DNA of 64,000 bases, taken from contig QQUY01000001.1 of the NCBI GenBank assembly GCA_003385635.1, forward strand, positions 1,217,001-1,281,000, given 5' to 3'. Positions within the stretch are counted from its first letter, which is position 1. Each line of letters starts with the position of its first letter. The translations under genes were made by a program, and so were the position numbers. The stretch is from Acidobacteriota bacterium. Lineage in GTDB: Bacteria; Acidobacteriota; Blastocatellia; Pyrinomonadales; Pyrinomonadaceae. Below, piece by piece: positions 25,347-34,370 of this stretch. A model generated the notes under the pieces. That model worked only from the letters and a program-made list of their open reading frames with translations. It had not been told where the DNA came from and did not search any database.

Positions 25347-26870
25347 ATGCAACACGTTCAGAACAGCAATAAGAAGGGAAATAACGCCGATAAGAAGGTT
25401 GTGATCATAGGCGGAGGTCCGGCGGGCCTTACGGCTGCGTATCAGCTTTGCAAAGAGGACGTCAGGTCCGTAGTACTCGAGAAAGACACGGTCGTGGGTG
25501 GAATCTCACGGACGGTGAACTACAAGGGCTTTCTTTTCGATATCGGCGGGCATCGGTTCTTTACCAAGGTGAAGGTCGTGGACGATATGTGGCGCGAAGT
25601 CATGGGGGAGGAGAAATTCCTCCGGCGATCGCGCCTCTCGAGGATCTATTACAAGAAGAAATTCTTCTTTTATCCTCTCAAAGCAGGAAACGCGCTTTTG
25701 GGGCTTGGTCTTCTGAACAGCTTTCTTATGCTGACAAGCTACCTAAAGGCGCAGGCTTTTCCGGTCAAGCCGGAAAAGAGCTTTGAGGACTGGATCTGTA
25801 ACAGGTTCGGAAGACGTTTGTACGACACCTTCTTCAAGACGTATACAGAAAAGGTCTGGGGAATACCGTGTGAGGAGATCTCGGCTGACTGGGCGGCCCA
25901 GAGAATCAAAGGGCTTTCACTGATCTCGACCATCAAGAATGCGATCCTGTCGAAAGCGCCCAAGAAGAAGAGCGATGTCATCACGACACTGATCGACGCG
26001 TTTGATTATCCCGAGAAAGGTCCAGGGCAAATGTGGGAGCTTGTGGCGGAAAAGATCCAGGGCAACGGAAGCGACCTGCGGATGAAAGCGAACGTCGAGA
26101 AGATCTTTTGGGAGGATGGGCGTATAACCGGCCTTCAGTATGGCGACGGAACGACCTCTCAGATGATCGACGGAACCGATTTCATCAGCAGCATGCCGAT
26201 GAGGGAGTTGGTAAAGAAGCTGGATCCGCCCCCGCCGGACAAGGTTCTCGAAGCAGCCGATGCTCTGGGCTACAGGGATTTCCTGACCGTCTCGTTGATA
26301 GTTAATAAGCCAAGGCTGTTTTCCGATAACTGGATCTACATCCACGATTCGAACGTGCAGGTTGGCCGAATTCAGAACTTCAAGAACTGGAGTCCTCACA
26401 TGGTTCCGGATCAGAGCAAGACCTGTCTCGGTCTCGAGTACTTTTGTTTTGAAGGTGACGGGCTTTGGACCAAGGACGACAAGGATCTGATCGAACAGGC
26501 AAAGAACGAACTTGAAGCGCTCGGCCTTGTCGAGGCGAAGGATGTTGAGGACGGCTCAGTGGTCCGGATGCCGAAAGCTTATCCCGTATATGACGGGGTC
26601 TACCAGGACGCCGTGAACACCATCAGGGATTTCCTGAAAGGGGTACCTAATATGCATCTTGTTGGCAGGAATGGTATGCACAAATATAATAACCAGGACC
26701 ATTCGATGCTGACCGCGATGCTTGCGGTAAAGAACATACTCGGAGCTGACTACGATGTATGGGAGGTCAACGTCGATAAGGAATATCATGAAGAGTTGAC
26801 GAGCGAGGAGGCTCAAGACCTTTCAAAGGTCGCATCGACCCAGCCACTCGTTCCGAAGAGGATCTCATAG
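25347..26870 (+). CDS. NAD(P)/FAD-dependent oxidoreductase, UGM/amine-oxidase-like
   Basis: A 507-residue flavoprotein. The FAD-binding motif VVIIGGGPAGLTAAYQL lies at about residues 16-32, followed by EKDTVVGGISRTV and FDIGGHRFFTK. RLYDTFFKTYTEKVWGIP is a segment shared with UDP-galactopyranose mutase-like and protoporphyrinogen-oxidase-like proteins of polysaccharide loci. The C-terminal GRNGMHKYNNQDHSMLTAM completes the FAD site. It probably acts on a sugar nucleotide or lipid-linked sugar. It sits between two paralogous small membrane genes with gaps of nine and four bases, so the three are almost certainly one transcript. The exact reaction is unknown. Confidence 0.85.
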   Translation: MQHVQNSNKKGNNADKKVVIIGGGPAGLTAAYQLCKEDVRSVVLEKDTVVGGISRTVNYKGFLFDIGGHRFFTKVKVVDDMWREVMGEEKFLRRSRLSRIYYKKKFFFYPLKAGNALLGLGLLNSFLMLTSYLKAQAFPVKPEKSFEDWICNRFGRRLYDTFFKTYTEKVWGIPCEEISADWAAQRIKGLSLISTIKNAILSKAPKKKSDVITTLIDAFDYPEKGPGQMWELVAEKIQGNGSDLRMKANVEKIFWEDGRITGLQYGDGTTSQMIDGTDFISSMPMRELVKKLDPPPPDKVLEAADALGYRDFLTVSLIVNKPRLFSDNWIYIHDSNVQVGRIQNFKNWSPHMVPDQSKTCLGLEYFCFEGDGLWTKDDKDLIEQAKNELEALGLVEAKDVEDGSVVRMPKAYPVYDGVYQDAVNTIRDFLKGVPNMHLVGRNGMHKYNNQDHSMLTAMLAVKNILGADYDVWEVNVDKEYHEELTSEEAQDLSKVASTQPLVPKRIS

Positions 26871-26874
26871 TCGA

Positions 26875-27243
26875 ATGACAACAAACGACGACGCGGAAGA
26901 ACTTTACAGGCAGCAAATTGAGGCGACAAAAAGGGAACCGGTTGACGAAGACGAAGAGCTGATTCGGCAGGCCGTACTTAGACTTGACGGAAAGATCGTC
27001 GGCCTTGTGCTTGGAGTCCTGGGAGCGCTCGCTATCTTCGTAGCTACGAACTGGCTAGTTCTAAGGGGCGGCGATGTTGTCGGGCCCCACCTGGGTCTGC
27101 TGGACAATTTTTTTATCGGGTACTCGGTCTCTTTTGTCGGAAGCTTAGTCGGAGCGGTTTACGGCTTTATTCTTGGGTTCATTGGAGGCCTTGTGATCGG
27201 TTGGCTCTACAACGCGGTCGTCTCGCTTAGACACCGCGTCTGA
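26875..27243 (+). CDS. Small membrane protein, second of a flanking pair
   Basis: A 122-residue protein with an acidic N-terminus (EELYRQQIEATKREPVDEDE), then two to three hydrophobic helices. The central GGDVVGPHLGLLDNFFIGY matches its paralogue at 24945-25337. The C-terminal helix is Gly-rich (GFILGFIGGLVIGWLY), suggesting tight helix packing or self-association. The ATG lies four bases after the flavoprotein stop. No function is known to me. Confidence 0.75.
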   Translation: MTTNDDAEELYRQQIEATKREPVDEDEELIRQAVLRLDGKIVGLVLGVLGALAIFVATNWLVLRGGDVVGPHLGLLDNFFIGYSVSFVGSLVGAVYGFILGFIGGLVIGWLYNAVVSLRHRV

Positions 27244-27320
27244 AATTCCTTACTCCGATCGCGTGAGGCGTGTTTGTCGGTTGTTTTGATAGGAATTTAC
27301 GCCGGAGTGATCAGAGTTCT

Positions 27321-28499
27321 ATGAGGATCGGAGTTGACGCCAGTTGCTGGGGTAACAAGAGAGGTTTCGGGCGCTTCACCCGCGAGCTGATGACCAGTCT
27401 GCTGGAGGTCGATCAACGCAACGAATACGTATTCTTCATAGACAGCAAGACAGCCGATTCTTTTCCTTTGCCCGAAGGTGCCTTAGTTGACGTTGTTCAG
27501 ACCTCGGCCTCCCAGGTCGAAGCTGCCTCCGCAGACGGACGGAGGTCGATGTCCGACGTGCTCGCGATGAGCCGAAAGGTGTTCGGTCACAAGCTTGACC
27601 TCTTTTTCTTTCCCGCGGTGTACTCATATTTCCCTATATTCAACAAGACAAAAGTCATTGTGACTGTTCACGATGTGATCGCCGACAGGAATCCTCAATT
27701 GATCTTCCCGAACAAGAGGTCAATGTATTTTTGGAAGCTGAAGCAGAACCTTGCTATTCGACAGGCAGACATCGTGCTTACAGTCTCAGACTATTCAAAG
27801 GGCAGGATCGAGGAGTATTTCGGGTTGTCGGAATCCCGCATGAGGGTCGTGAACGAAGGCACCAGAGAGGAGTTCCGTGTGTTTCCCAACAATGGAAAGA
27901 TGGGCGGAGTGCTCTCGAGATTTGGACTAGAGCCAGGATCGAGGTTTCTTCTTTACGTAGGCGGTATAAGTCCGCACAAGAACCTGAATTCTCTTGCGGA
28001 AGCGTTCGAGAAGATCTCGGCCCGGCCGGATTGCGAGGACGTAAGGCTCGTTCTGGTGGGCGATTACAAGGATGATCCGTTCTTCTCTGCGTATCCCTCG
28101 TTAAAAAAACAATTCGAGGAAGCCGGAATCGACGACAAAGTGATTTTCACGGGATTCGTTTCGGACGAGGACCTCGCAATGCTCTACAACGCTGCGTCGC
28201 TTCTGGTGTTTCCCTCGCTGGAAGAGGGTTTCGGCCTGCCCGCGATCGAAGCGATGTCGTGCGGTACGCCCGTCGCAGCCAGCAACACCGGTTCTCTTCC
28301 TGAAGTGATCTCTGGCGCAGGCAAGTTTTTCGATCCGAGGGATCCCGACGATATCGCGCGGGTCGCGTATGAGGTGCTATCCTCCGAGACGCTTCGAAGC
28401 GAGATGAGGGAGGCCGGGTTGCGGCGCTCGAGAGACTTCGAGTGGGAGAAGGCGGCGAGAGACGCGGCAAAGATCTTTGAAGAGGCGGTTTACGGATAG
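27321..28499 (+). CDS. Family 4 glycosyltransferase
   Basis: A 392-residue GT-B enzyme. The N-terminal MRIGVDASCWGNKRGFGRFT and VHDVIADRNPQL belong to the acceptor domain. The donor domain carries LYVGGISPHKNL and the E-x7-E motif in PSLEEGFGLPAIEAM (about residues 300-315), which binds the sugar nucleotide. The open frame starts at a GTG (27270), but the real start is the ATG at 27321; the extra residues have no family match. The stop is followed directly by the next GT4 gene. Retaining transfer of a hexose to a lipid-linked acceptor is the family norm; the sugar is unknown. Confidence 0.9.
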   Translation: MRIGVDASCWGNKRGFGRFTRELMTSLLEVDQRNEYVFFIDSKTADSFPLPEGALVDVVQTSASQVEAASADGRRSMSDVLAMSRKVFGHKLDLFFFPAVYSYFPIFNKTKVIVTVHDVIADRNPQLIFPNKRSMYFWKLKQNLAIRQADIVLTVSDYSKGRIEEYFGLSESRMRVVNEGTREEFRVFPNNGKMGGVLSRFGLEPGSRFLLYVGGISPHKNLNSLAEAFEKISARPDCEDVRLVLVGDYKDDPFFSAYPSLKKQFEEAGIDDKVIFTGFVSDEDLAMLYNAASLLVFPSLEEGFGLPAIEAMSCGTPVAASNTGSLPEVISGAGKFFDPRDPDDIARVAYEVLSSETLRSEMREAGLRRSRDFEWEKAARDAAKIFEEAVYG

Positions 28500-29795
28500 A
28501 TGGCATCGGAAAGCCTCAGATTTGCGATGGTTTCGACATTCTATCCGCCGTACAGCTTCGGCGGAGACGGGATGCACATCTACCGGCTCAGCAACGAACT
28601 CGCTAAGCGGGGACACAGCGTGGATGTATTCCATTGCGAAGATGCATACCTCCTCGTGAACGGGGAAGAGCCCACGGGCGAGTTCTACAATGAACCGGGA
28701 GTCAATGTCTATGGACTCAAAAGTCGAGCCGGGCTGCTGTCTCCGTTGTTGACACAGCAGACAGGGAGGCCGTTCTTTAAGAAAGACCTGAAGTCAGCAT
28801 TGGAAGGTGGAGACTATGACGTTATCCATTTCAACAACATGTCGTTGATAGGGATATCGGCGGTGTCGTATGGAAGTCCGGACTCGATACGACTTTATAC
28901 CACTCACGAGCATTGGCTTATATGCCCGATGCACGTTCTTTGGAAATACGATCGCGAGGTTTGCACCAGGAAGACCTGTTTTCGGTGCCAGCTGAAAGGG
29001 AAACGGCCACCCCAGCTTTGGCGTCGTGGGAAATTCTTCCGCAGAAATCTGGAGAGGATCGACCGTTTCTTATCGCCAAGCCGTTTTACGTTGCGGAAGC
29101 ACATTGAAGACGGATTGGACATCCCGATCGTTCATATGCCCTATTTCCTTCCGCCATACGTGGAAGACGAGGCAGTGGAAAGCGGGAGCAACGATCGATC
29201 TGCAAAGCCTTATTTTCTTTTTGTCGGAAGGCTGGAAAAGATAAAGGGGCTTCAGAACGTAATTCCCCTCTTCAGGAGGCGGAAAGACTTCGAACTGTTG
29301 ATCGCAGGCGACGGCGAGTATGGCGAGGAGTTAAAAGAGCAGGCTTCCGGTAGCGAGAACATAAAGTTTCTAGGGCGGGTAGACCAGGCGAGGCTCAGGG
29401 ACCTGTACACCTGTGCAGCAGCAGTGATCGTGCCGTCGATTTGCTATGAGACGTTCGGCATAATCATTATCGAGGCTTTCTCCAGGAAAACGCCGGTGAT
29501 CGTCAACGATCTCGGTGCGCTCCCGGAGGTCGTCGAGGACAGTGACGGCGGATTCATTTTCCGTAACGAAAAGGAACTCGAAACTGCTGTGGAGAAACTC
29601 GCCCGAGACCCCGGCCTGAGACGGAGACTCGGGAACAATGGTTACCAGGCATACAGAGAATACTGGGACACGGAAGCGCATCTGGAGAGATATCTGGGAT
29701 TGATCGACGATGTTCGTAAAGAAAAGTCCGGTGAAGGGGCTCAGAATAGAATGTCCGCACGTAGCGCTCCGGTAGAGGCGAGTCAGGCGTTGTAA
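28500..29795 (+). CDS. Family 4 glycosyltransferase
   Basis: A 431-residue GT4 enzyme. The acceptor domain starts LRFAMVSTFYPPYSFGGDG; the donor domain has YFLFVGRLEKIKGLQ and the E-x7-E motif YETFGIIIIEAF. A Cys-rich insert, CTRKTCFRCQLKG (about residues 158-170), lies at the domain border and could bind a metal. Its ATG begins one base after the previous stop codon and its own stop lies three bases before the deacetylase gene, so the three are one translational unit. The C-terminal 20 residues are low complexity. Donor and acceptor are unknown. Confidence 0.9.
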   Translation: MASESLRFAMVSTFYPPYSFGGDGMHIYRLSNELAKRGHSVDVFHCEDAYLLVNGEEPTGEFYNEPGVNVYGLKSRAGLLSPLLTQQTGRPFFKKDLKSALEGGDYDVIHFNNMSLIGISAVSYGSPDSIRLYTTHEHWLICPMHVLWKYDREVCTRKTCFRCQLKGKRPPQLWRRGKFFRRNLERIDRFLSPSRFTLRKHIEDGLDIPIVHMPYFLPPYVEDEAVESGSNDRSAKPYFLFVGRLEKIKGLQNVIPLFRRRKDFELLIAGDGEYGEELKEQASGSENIKFLGRVDQARLRDLYTCAAAVIVPSICYETFGIIIIEAFSRKTPVIVNDLGALPEVVEDSDGGFIFRNEKELETAVEKLARDPGLRRRLGNNGYQAYREYWDTEAHLERYLGLIDDVRKEKSGEGAQNRMSARSAPVEASQAL

Positions 29796-29798
29796 CGA

Positions 29799-30566
29799 AT
29801 GGCAGACGGCGAAACAGTCATCATCACATATCATTCGATCGACGACAGCGGTTCCGTGATCTCGACGTCTCCGGACGTGTTTCGACGACAGATCGCTAAT
29901 CTGTCCGAGCAGGGCTTTTTGTCAAAGACTCTTCGCGAATATTACGGAGAAGCCGATTCGGGACGAAATGGCGCGGGGCGATCAGTTATCGTCACGTTTG
30001 ATGATGGGTTCAGGAACTTTAGAACGAAGGCGTTTCCGGTCTTAAAGGAGTTTGGGTTCAAGGCTACCGTCTTTCTCGTTACGGATTTTTGCGGAAAGCA
30101 CAACGACTGGGAGGGAAACCCCCAGGAGCTTCCGAGACAGGAATTGCTCGACTGGGAAGAGATACGGGACCTGGCCGGGGAAGGCATCGAATTCGGAGGG
30201 CACACGCGGTCACATCCGATCCTTCCGGAACTGGCCAAAGCCCGGATCGAAGAAGAGATCGGCGGATGCCGGCAAACGCTCGAGCAAGAGCTCGGGCGAG
30301 ATGTCGTTTCGTTTGCGTACCCATTTGGAAAGTTCGACTCGAGAGTGAAGGACTCGGTACGGAAGCATTTTGGCATAGCGTGCACAACGAGTCTTGGGAG
30401 GGTAGGGCATCGGAGCGATCTGCTCGAACTAAACAGGATCGATTCGTATTACCTATCGGACCCGGCAAGCATGGAAAAGCTCTTTACCAAAAGTTTTGGT
30501 GGATATCTATTTGCCCGACAGAGGATTCGCGACCTGAAATCTCTGGCGGGAATGGACCGGTTCTGA
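29799..30566 (+). CDS. Polysaccharide deacetylase (NodB domain, CE4)
   Basis: A 255-residue carbohydrate esterase family 4 protein. The metal-binding triad is visible: the first Asp pair in [10 protein letters not shown] (about residues 66-75), then HTRSHP with the two zinc-binding His residues (about 131-136), and the later [10 protein letters not shown]. It would remove an N-acetyl (or O-acetyl) group from a sugar in the repeat unit. No signal peptide is seen, so it may work in the cytoplasm on a lipid-linked precursor. It lies in an operon with two GT4 genes upstream and a radical SAM gene 28 bases downstream. Confidence 0.9.
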   Translation: MADGETVIITYHSIDDSGSVISTSPDVFRRQIANLSEQGFLSKTLREYYGEADSGRNGAGRSVIVTFDDGFRNFRTKAFPVLKEFGFKATVFLVTDFCGKHNDWEGNPQELPRQELLDWEEIRDLAGEGIEFGGHTRSHPILPELAKARIEEEIGGCRQTLEQELGRDVVSFAYPFGKFDSRVKDSVRKHFGIACTTSLGRVGHRSDLLELNRIDSYYLSDPASMEKLFTKSFGGYLFARQRIRDLKSLAGMDRF

Positions 30567-30594
30567 TCCGGCAGTTATTAACCAGGTAGTAAAA

Positions 30595-31698
30595 ATGTCA
30601 CTAGTCTCAAGAATTGGAAGACACACGCGGCTCTCGATGAGAGCCGTCTCCCACAAGAAGAAGCAGACGCCGCCGTTCATGATCGTTTTTATTAACTCGA
30701 TCTGTAACCTGACATGCGAGCATTGCTTTTATTGGCAGAACCTGAACAAGCGGGATGACCTTACATTTGAGGAATTCGAGAAGCTTTCGCTCGAGCTTGG
30801 CGAGTTCGAAAACCTCAATCTTTCAGGCGGCGAACCGTTTATTCGAAAGGATTTCGCCGAGGTCTGCGAGCTGTTCATAAAGAACAATGGTGTCAAGAAC
30901 ATCTACGTTCCGACCAACGGCTACTTCACGGATAGGACCGAGAAAGCGCTGAGGAAAGTTCTCGAGCACGAGTCGCTTGAATTGTTCGTTTGCGAATTGT
31001 CGCTTGACGGGATGCCCGAGTATCACAATGAGTTCCGCGGCAACCCCCGCTCTTTCGAAAAGGCGATGGAGACGTACGAAATGCTTGCCGAGCTCCAGAA
31101 GGAGCACCCCAAGCTGCGTATTCATGCCAACACCGTGGCGATGAGCGAGAACATGGATGAGGCCTGGCAGTTGACGGAGTATCTGTTCAACAACTGTCCG
31201 AAGATGGAGCACCACAATCTCGCCATCATCCGGGGCGACAGGAAGAATCCCTCGCTTCAGGGGCCGCAGCTTGAGAAATACAAAGAGCTTTATCGCCACG
31301 TGTCGGAAGTCTGGAGTGACCGCGAGAAAGGCAGGTTCGGATCAAGCGTCGAGCCAATGCTCCAGTGGGCAAAAGTGAAGACGATCGAGGCTGAAACCCA
31401 GTTCGTTCCCTGCAAGGCGGGAATCTTGACGGGCGTTGTGTATGCAAACGGTGACGTGTCCGTATGCGAAGAGCATCTGCCGCTCGGCAATCTAAGGGAG
31501 AAGTCGTTCTTTGAGATCTGGGACTCCGAAGAGGCCCAGAAACTTAGGGCGAAGATCAAGGCCAAAGCGTGTTGGTGCACCAACGAGATCTTTATGTGGT
31601 CGAGCATCGTTTTCCAGCCTGTCCAGCTTACGAGAGCGATGGTCGGCGCGAAGACCAATCAGATAGGGACTTCGAAAACGGAGGCGGAAAAGGTCTAG
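30595..31698 (+). CDS. Radical SAM/SPASM-type protein
   Basis: A 367-residue radical SAM protein. The core motif [13 protein letters not shown] (about residues 33-45) gives the CxxxCxxC cluster, and [13 protein letters not shown] follows as the SAM-binding GGE segment. The C-terminal part carries [25 protein letters not shown] and ACWCTNE, resembling a SPASM domain that would bind one further iron-sulfur cluster. Known relatives modify peptides or sugars. The context of glycosyltransferases and a deacetylase suggests a sugar or lipid-linked sugar substrate, but a peptide substrate is not excluded. An AGG lies ahead of the ATG. Its TAG overlaps the GTG of the next gene by one base. Confidence 0.85.
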   Translation: MSLVSRIGRHTRLSMRAVSHKKKQTPPFMIVFINSICNLTCEHCFYWQNLNKRDDLTFEEFEKLSLELGEFENLNLSGGEPFIRKDFAEVCELFIKNNGVKNIYVPTNGYFTDRTEKALRKVLEHESLELFVCELSLDGMPEYHNEFRGNPRSFEKAMETYEMLAELQKEHPKLRIHANTVAMSENMDEAWQLTEYLFNNCPKMEHHNLAIIRGDRKNPSLQGPQLEKYKELYRHVSEVWSDREKGRFGSSVEPMLQWAKVKTIEAETQFVPCKAGILTGVVYANGDVSVCEEHLPLGNLREKSFFEIWDSEEAQKLRAKIKAKACWCTNEIFMWSSIVFQPVQLTRAMVGAKTNQIGTSKTEAEKV

Positions 31699-32735
31699 TG
31701 GAAAACGACGTCACAGCGGCTGCTTCATTGTCCGTGATCATGCCCGTCTACAACGGGGTCGGAATGATCGAGCGATGCCTCGATGCTTTGAACGCGTCTG
31801 ATCTCAAAGCTCACGAGATAATTGTTGTCGACGACTGCTCTACGGACGACAGTGCCGCCGTAGCACGCGAACGCGGAGCAAAGGTGTTGAAGACCCCCAA
31901 AAACATGGGGCCCGCCGGCGCAAGAAATCTCGCAGCGGAGCAGGCCGTCGGATCGGTGCTTTTGTTTGTCGATGCAGACGTCGTCGTCGAGAAGAGCACG
32001 CTCCGGAAGTTTGCGGCCAGATTCGACGAAGATCCCGCGCTAGCGGCTCTGTTCGGTTCCTACGACGACGCTCCGGCAGAAACGAACTTTCTCTCGCAGT
32101 TCAAAAACCTGCAGCACCACTACGTTCATCAGACCTCGAATCAGGAGGCCTCGACGTTTTGGGCCGGTTTAGGCGGGGTCCGTCGCGACGTCTATACGAA
32201 AGTAGGCGGATTCGACTGCAGGAAGTTCGAAGTGCCTTCAATAGAGGACATTGAGCTGGGAGTCAGGTTAAGGGCAGCAGGTTACAGGATCCTTCTTGAC
32301 AGGGAGATAACGGCGAAGCACCTGAAGAAATGGAAGTTTGTAAACCTGCTCAAGACAGAGGTCTTCAGCCGGGCGATTCCGTGGTCAAAATTGATCGTCA
32401 CCAGCCAGGGCCTCATAAATGATTTGAATCTAAAGACGAACGATCGCCTTAGTGCTGTTTTGGTGGCGTTGTCACTGTTGCTCGTCCCGCTCTCGGTCGT
32501 GCAGCCCTGGCTGCTGATCGCATTCGTTTTCTGCATTGCGGGTATCGCGGTCCTCAATCGCAGAATACTCGGCTTTTTCCTCCGAAAGAAAGGAGTCCTC
32601 TTCGCGCTTGGAGCGTACGCCTGGCACTATCTCTACTTTTTCTACAGTGGTGCGGCTTTCGGATATTGCTGGCTGAGGTATGGCCTGGCCCCCTCGCTTG
32701 GATTCGGTAACAAAGCCGAGACCGGTTCGACCTGA
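31698..32735 (+). CDS. Family 2 glycosyltransferase
   Basis: A 345-residue GT2 enzyme. LSVIMPVYNGVGMIERC, VVDDCSTDDSAAVA and LLFVDADVVVEKSTL carry the nucleotide- and metal-binding residues; FEVPSIEDIELGVRLRAAG has the ED acceptor motif. Two C-terminal hydrophobic segments (about 255-320) anchor it to the membrane. I chose the GTG at 31698, which overlaps the TAG of the radical SAM gene and has AAGG just upstream. The longer frame from 31569 would overlap that gene by 130 bases and adds no family sequence. Confidence 0.86.
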   Translation: MENDVTAAASLSVIMPVYNGVGMIERCLDALNASDLKAHEIIVVDDCSTDDSAAVARERGAKVLKTPKNMGPAGARNLAAEQAVGSVLLFVDADVVVEKSTLRKFAARFDEDPALAALFGSYDDAPAETNFLSQFKNLQHHYVHQTSNQEASTFWAGLGGVRRDVYTKVGGFDCRKFEVPSIEDIELGVRLRAAGYRILLDREITAKHLKKWKFVNLLKTEVFSRAIPWSKLIVTSQGLINDLNLKTNDRLSAVLVALSLLLVPLSVVQPWLLIAFVFCIAGIAVLNRRILGFFLRKKGVLFALGAYAWHYLYFFYSGAAFGYCWLRYGLAPSLGFGNKAETGST

Positions 32736-32769
32736 TAATAGCAAGGAGCTCACTCCCAATCGTTTCCCT

Positions 32770-34308
32770 ATGAAAGACTTCCGTACTCTCCTACTTGTCA
32801 CTGGTGCGGCTTTTCTTTTTCGCGTCATTCAGCTGCTCGTTTTCGGCAACGAGATAGTAGTGACGAATGACCACGTAAACAACATCAACCTGGGACGGAA
32901 TCTTGCGGCGGGCGACTTTTACGGGATGCTCGATACATACTGGACGCCCGTTTACCCTTTCCTGATAGGAATCATTACATTCTTCGTCGACTCCCTGGTG
33001 CTTCCGGCGATTATTGTCTCGCTAGTTGGCGGGACATTGATCGTAGCCCTCACCTATTTGTTGGTGAGAGATTCCTACGGTGAGAGTTACGGAGTCATCG
33101 CTGCGGCCCTTGCCGGATTCTCGCCCCATCTGATCAATTCGATCTTCGCGCTACAGTCGGAAAACATATACACCGTTTTCTTGATCGCGGCGCTATTCAT
33201 CGGCTGGAGGGGAATTAAGTCAGGTTCGATATGGCTCTACTTTGCTACGGGCCTTTTGATCGGACTCGCCTATCTTACGCGGCCCGAGGCATTCGGGTAC
33301 TTGCTGTTTTTCATTTTGTTCGCACTTGTTAAGGACATTTGGGAAGGCCGGGCCTTCTCGAAATGCTCCTTTTCAATGGTCGGCGTGCTGCTGATCGGAT
33401 TCCTTGTCCTTGCTGCCCCTTACATTTTCTACCTGAAAGTTGAGACCGGCCAATGGACAATCAGCGGAAAGCTGATAGCGAACATAGCCGGGGGAGAACT
33501 CAGGGTCGACACTGGTGACGAGTTTGAGGCTCGTTCGATAGATGTTACAGAGAAAGCCAAGTTCTTGCTCCTGGCAGTTTTCTACAATCTGGTCAGAATG
33601 CAGGTAATCTTCGCATATCTGCTTCCGATTCTGACCCTGATCCCTTTCTCTTTAGGGCTTTTCGGTGAGAAGTGGGGGGAAAATCGAATCAGAAGAGAAC
33701 TGTACCTGATCGGGTTCTGCGCTTTCACTGTGATCGCCTATTCCATCACCGTTCCGCAATCCCGCTACTTCTATTTGCTGTTTCCGATATTCTTCGGATG
33801 GATGACGAGGGGAATTCTGATCCTTTCACGCTGGACGTCGGGAACATTCGGGAATCTGATGCCTGCGCGTGCGAAATGGCTGTTTGAGCCCAAGGGTTTC
33901 GTGGCATTAGTCTTGGTCTTCCTGTTACTTTACACGCTGCCGGTCCACTTCTACCTGAGGGCGACTGACGAAAAATGGGAGAACACAGCTTACGAGGAAA
34001 GGGACGCCGGGTTGTGGCTGAGAGAGAATTCAGAGGGCACTCCGGTGATTTTTGCCGCAAGTCGCCGACCAGTCTTCTATGCCCTTGGCGAACACATCAA
34101 TCCCGTGACCGAGGATCAGGACCTGAACCTCAGGCACATCGTTGAAAAGAATGCTGAGTTTGTCGTGCTAAATGACAGAACTTTGGATAGAAACGAGTTC
34201 CTTACAGGTATGGAGAAGCGACTCGAAGCCGACGGGCGTTTTGAGGTGGTCTATGAACGCGAAGACTTTCCGGGATACGGAATAGTGATCTACCGAAGGA
34301 AGGATTGA
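32770..34308 (+). CDS. GT39-like membrane glycosyltransferase
   Basis: A 512-residue protein with about eleven membrane segments, similar in plan to PMT_2/ArnT-like enzymes. The first loop, VTNDHVNNINLGRNLAAGDFY then TYWTPVYPFLIG, matches the family, with an Asp in the place of the usual catalytic Asp-Glu pair. A C-terminal hydrophilic domain (about 420-512) is probably periplasmic. The ATG at 32770 is chosen because the open frame upstream overlaps the GT2 gene and has no family sequence; a ribosome-binding site is not obvious at proper distance. It is the last gene of the plus-strand arm and ends 30 bases before a strong terminator. Confidence 0.77.
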   Translation: MKDFRTLLLVTGAAFLFRVIQLLVFGNEIVVTNDHVNNINLGRNLAAGDFYGMLDTYWTPVYPFLIGIITFFVDSLVLPAIIVSLVGGTLIVALTYLLVRDSYGESYGVIAAALAGFSPHLINSIFALQSENIYTVFLIAALFIGWRGIKSGSIWLYFATGLLIGLAYLTRPEAFGYLLFFILFALVKDIWEGRAFSKCSFSMVGVLLIGFLVLAAPYIFYLKVETGQWTISGKLIANIAGGELRVDTGDEFEARSIDVTEKAKFLLLAVFYNLVRMQVIFAYLLPILTLIPFSLGLFGEKWGENRIRRELYLIGFCAFTVIAYSITVPQSRYFYLLFPIFFGWMTRGILILSRWTSGTFGNLMPARAKWLFEPKGFVALVLVFLLLYTLPVHFYLRATDEKWENTAYEERDAGLWLRENSEGTPVIFAASRRPVFYALGEHINPVTEDQDLNLRHIVEKNAEFVVLNDRTLDRNEFLTGMEKRLEADGRFEVVYEREDFPGYGIVIYRRKD

Positions 34309-34338
34309 GGCCTTCTTGTAACTGGATGTGATGCGGCA

Positions 34339-34370
34339 AGGCCGCCCGTTTTCGGGCGGCCTGTCTTATT
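34339..34370 (+). terminator. Rho-independent terminator of the plus-strand arm
   Basis: A perfect 10-bp stem, AGGCCGCCCG-TTTT-CGGGCGGCCT (34339-34362), is followed by GTCTTATT. It lies between two convergent genes; the T-rich side favours the plus strand. Confidence 0.8.

Noticed and set aside
31569..31697. Upstream extension of the GT2 gene over the radical SAM gene
   Set aside because: The extra 43 codons overlap the end of a real gene and have no GT2 similarity; the GTG at 31698 with AAGG upstream is better.
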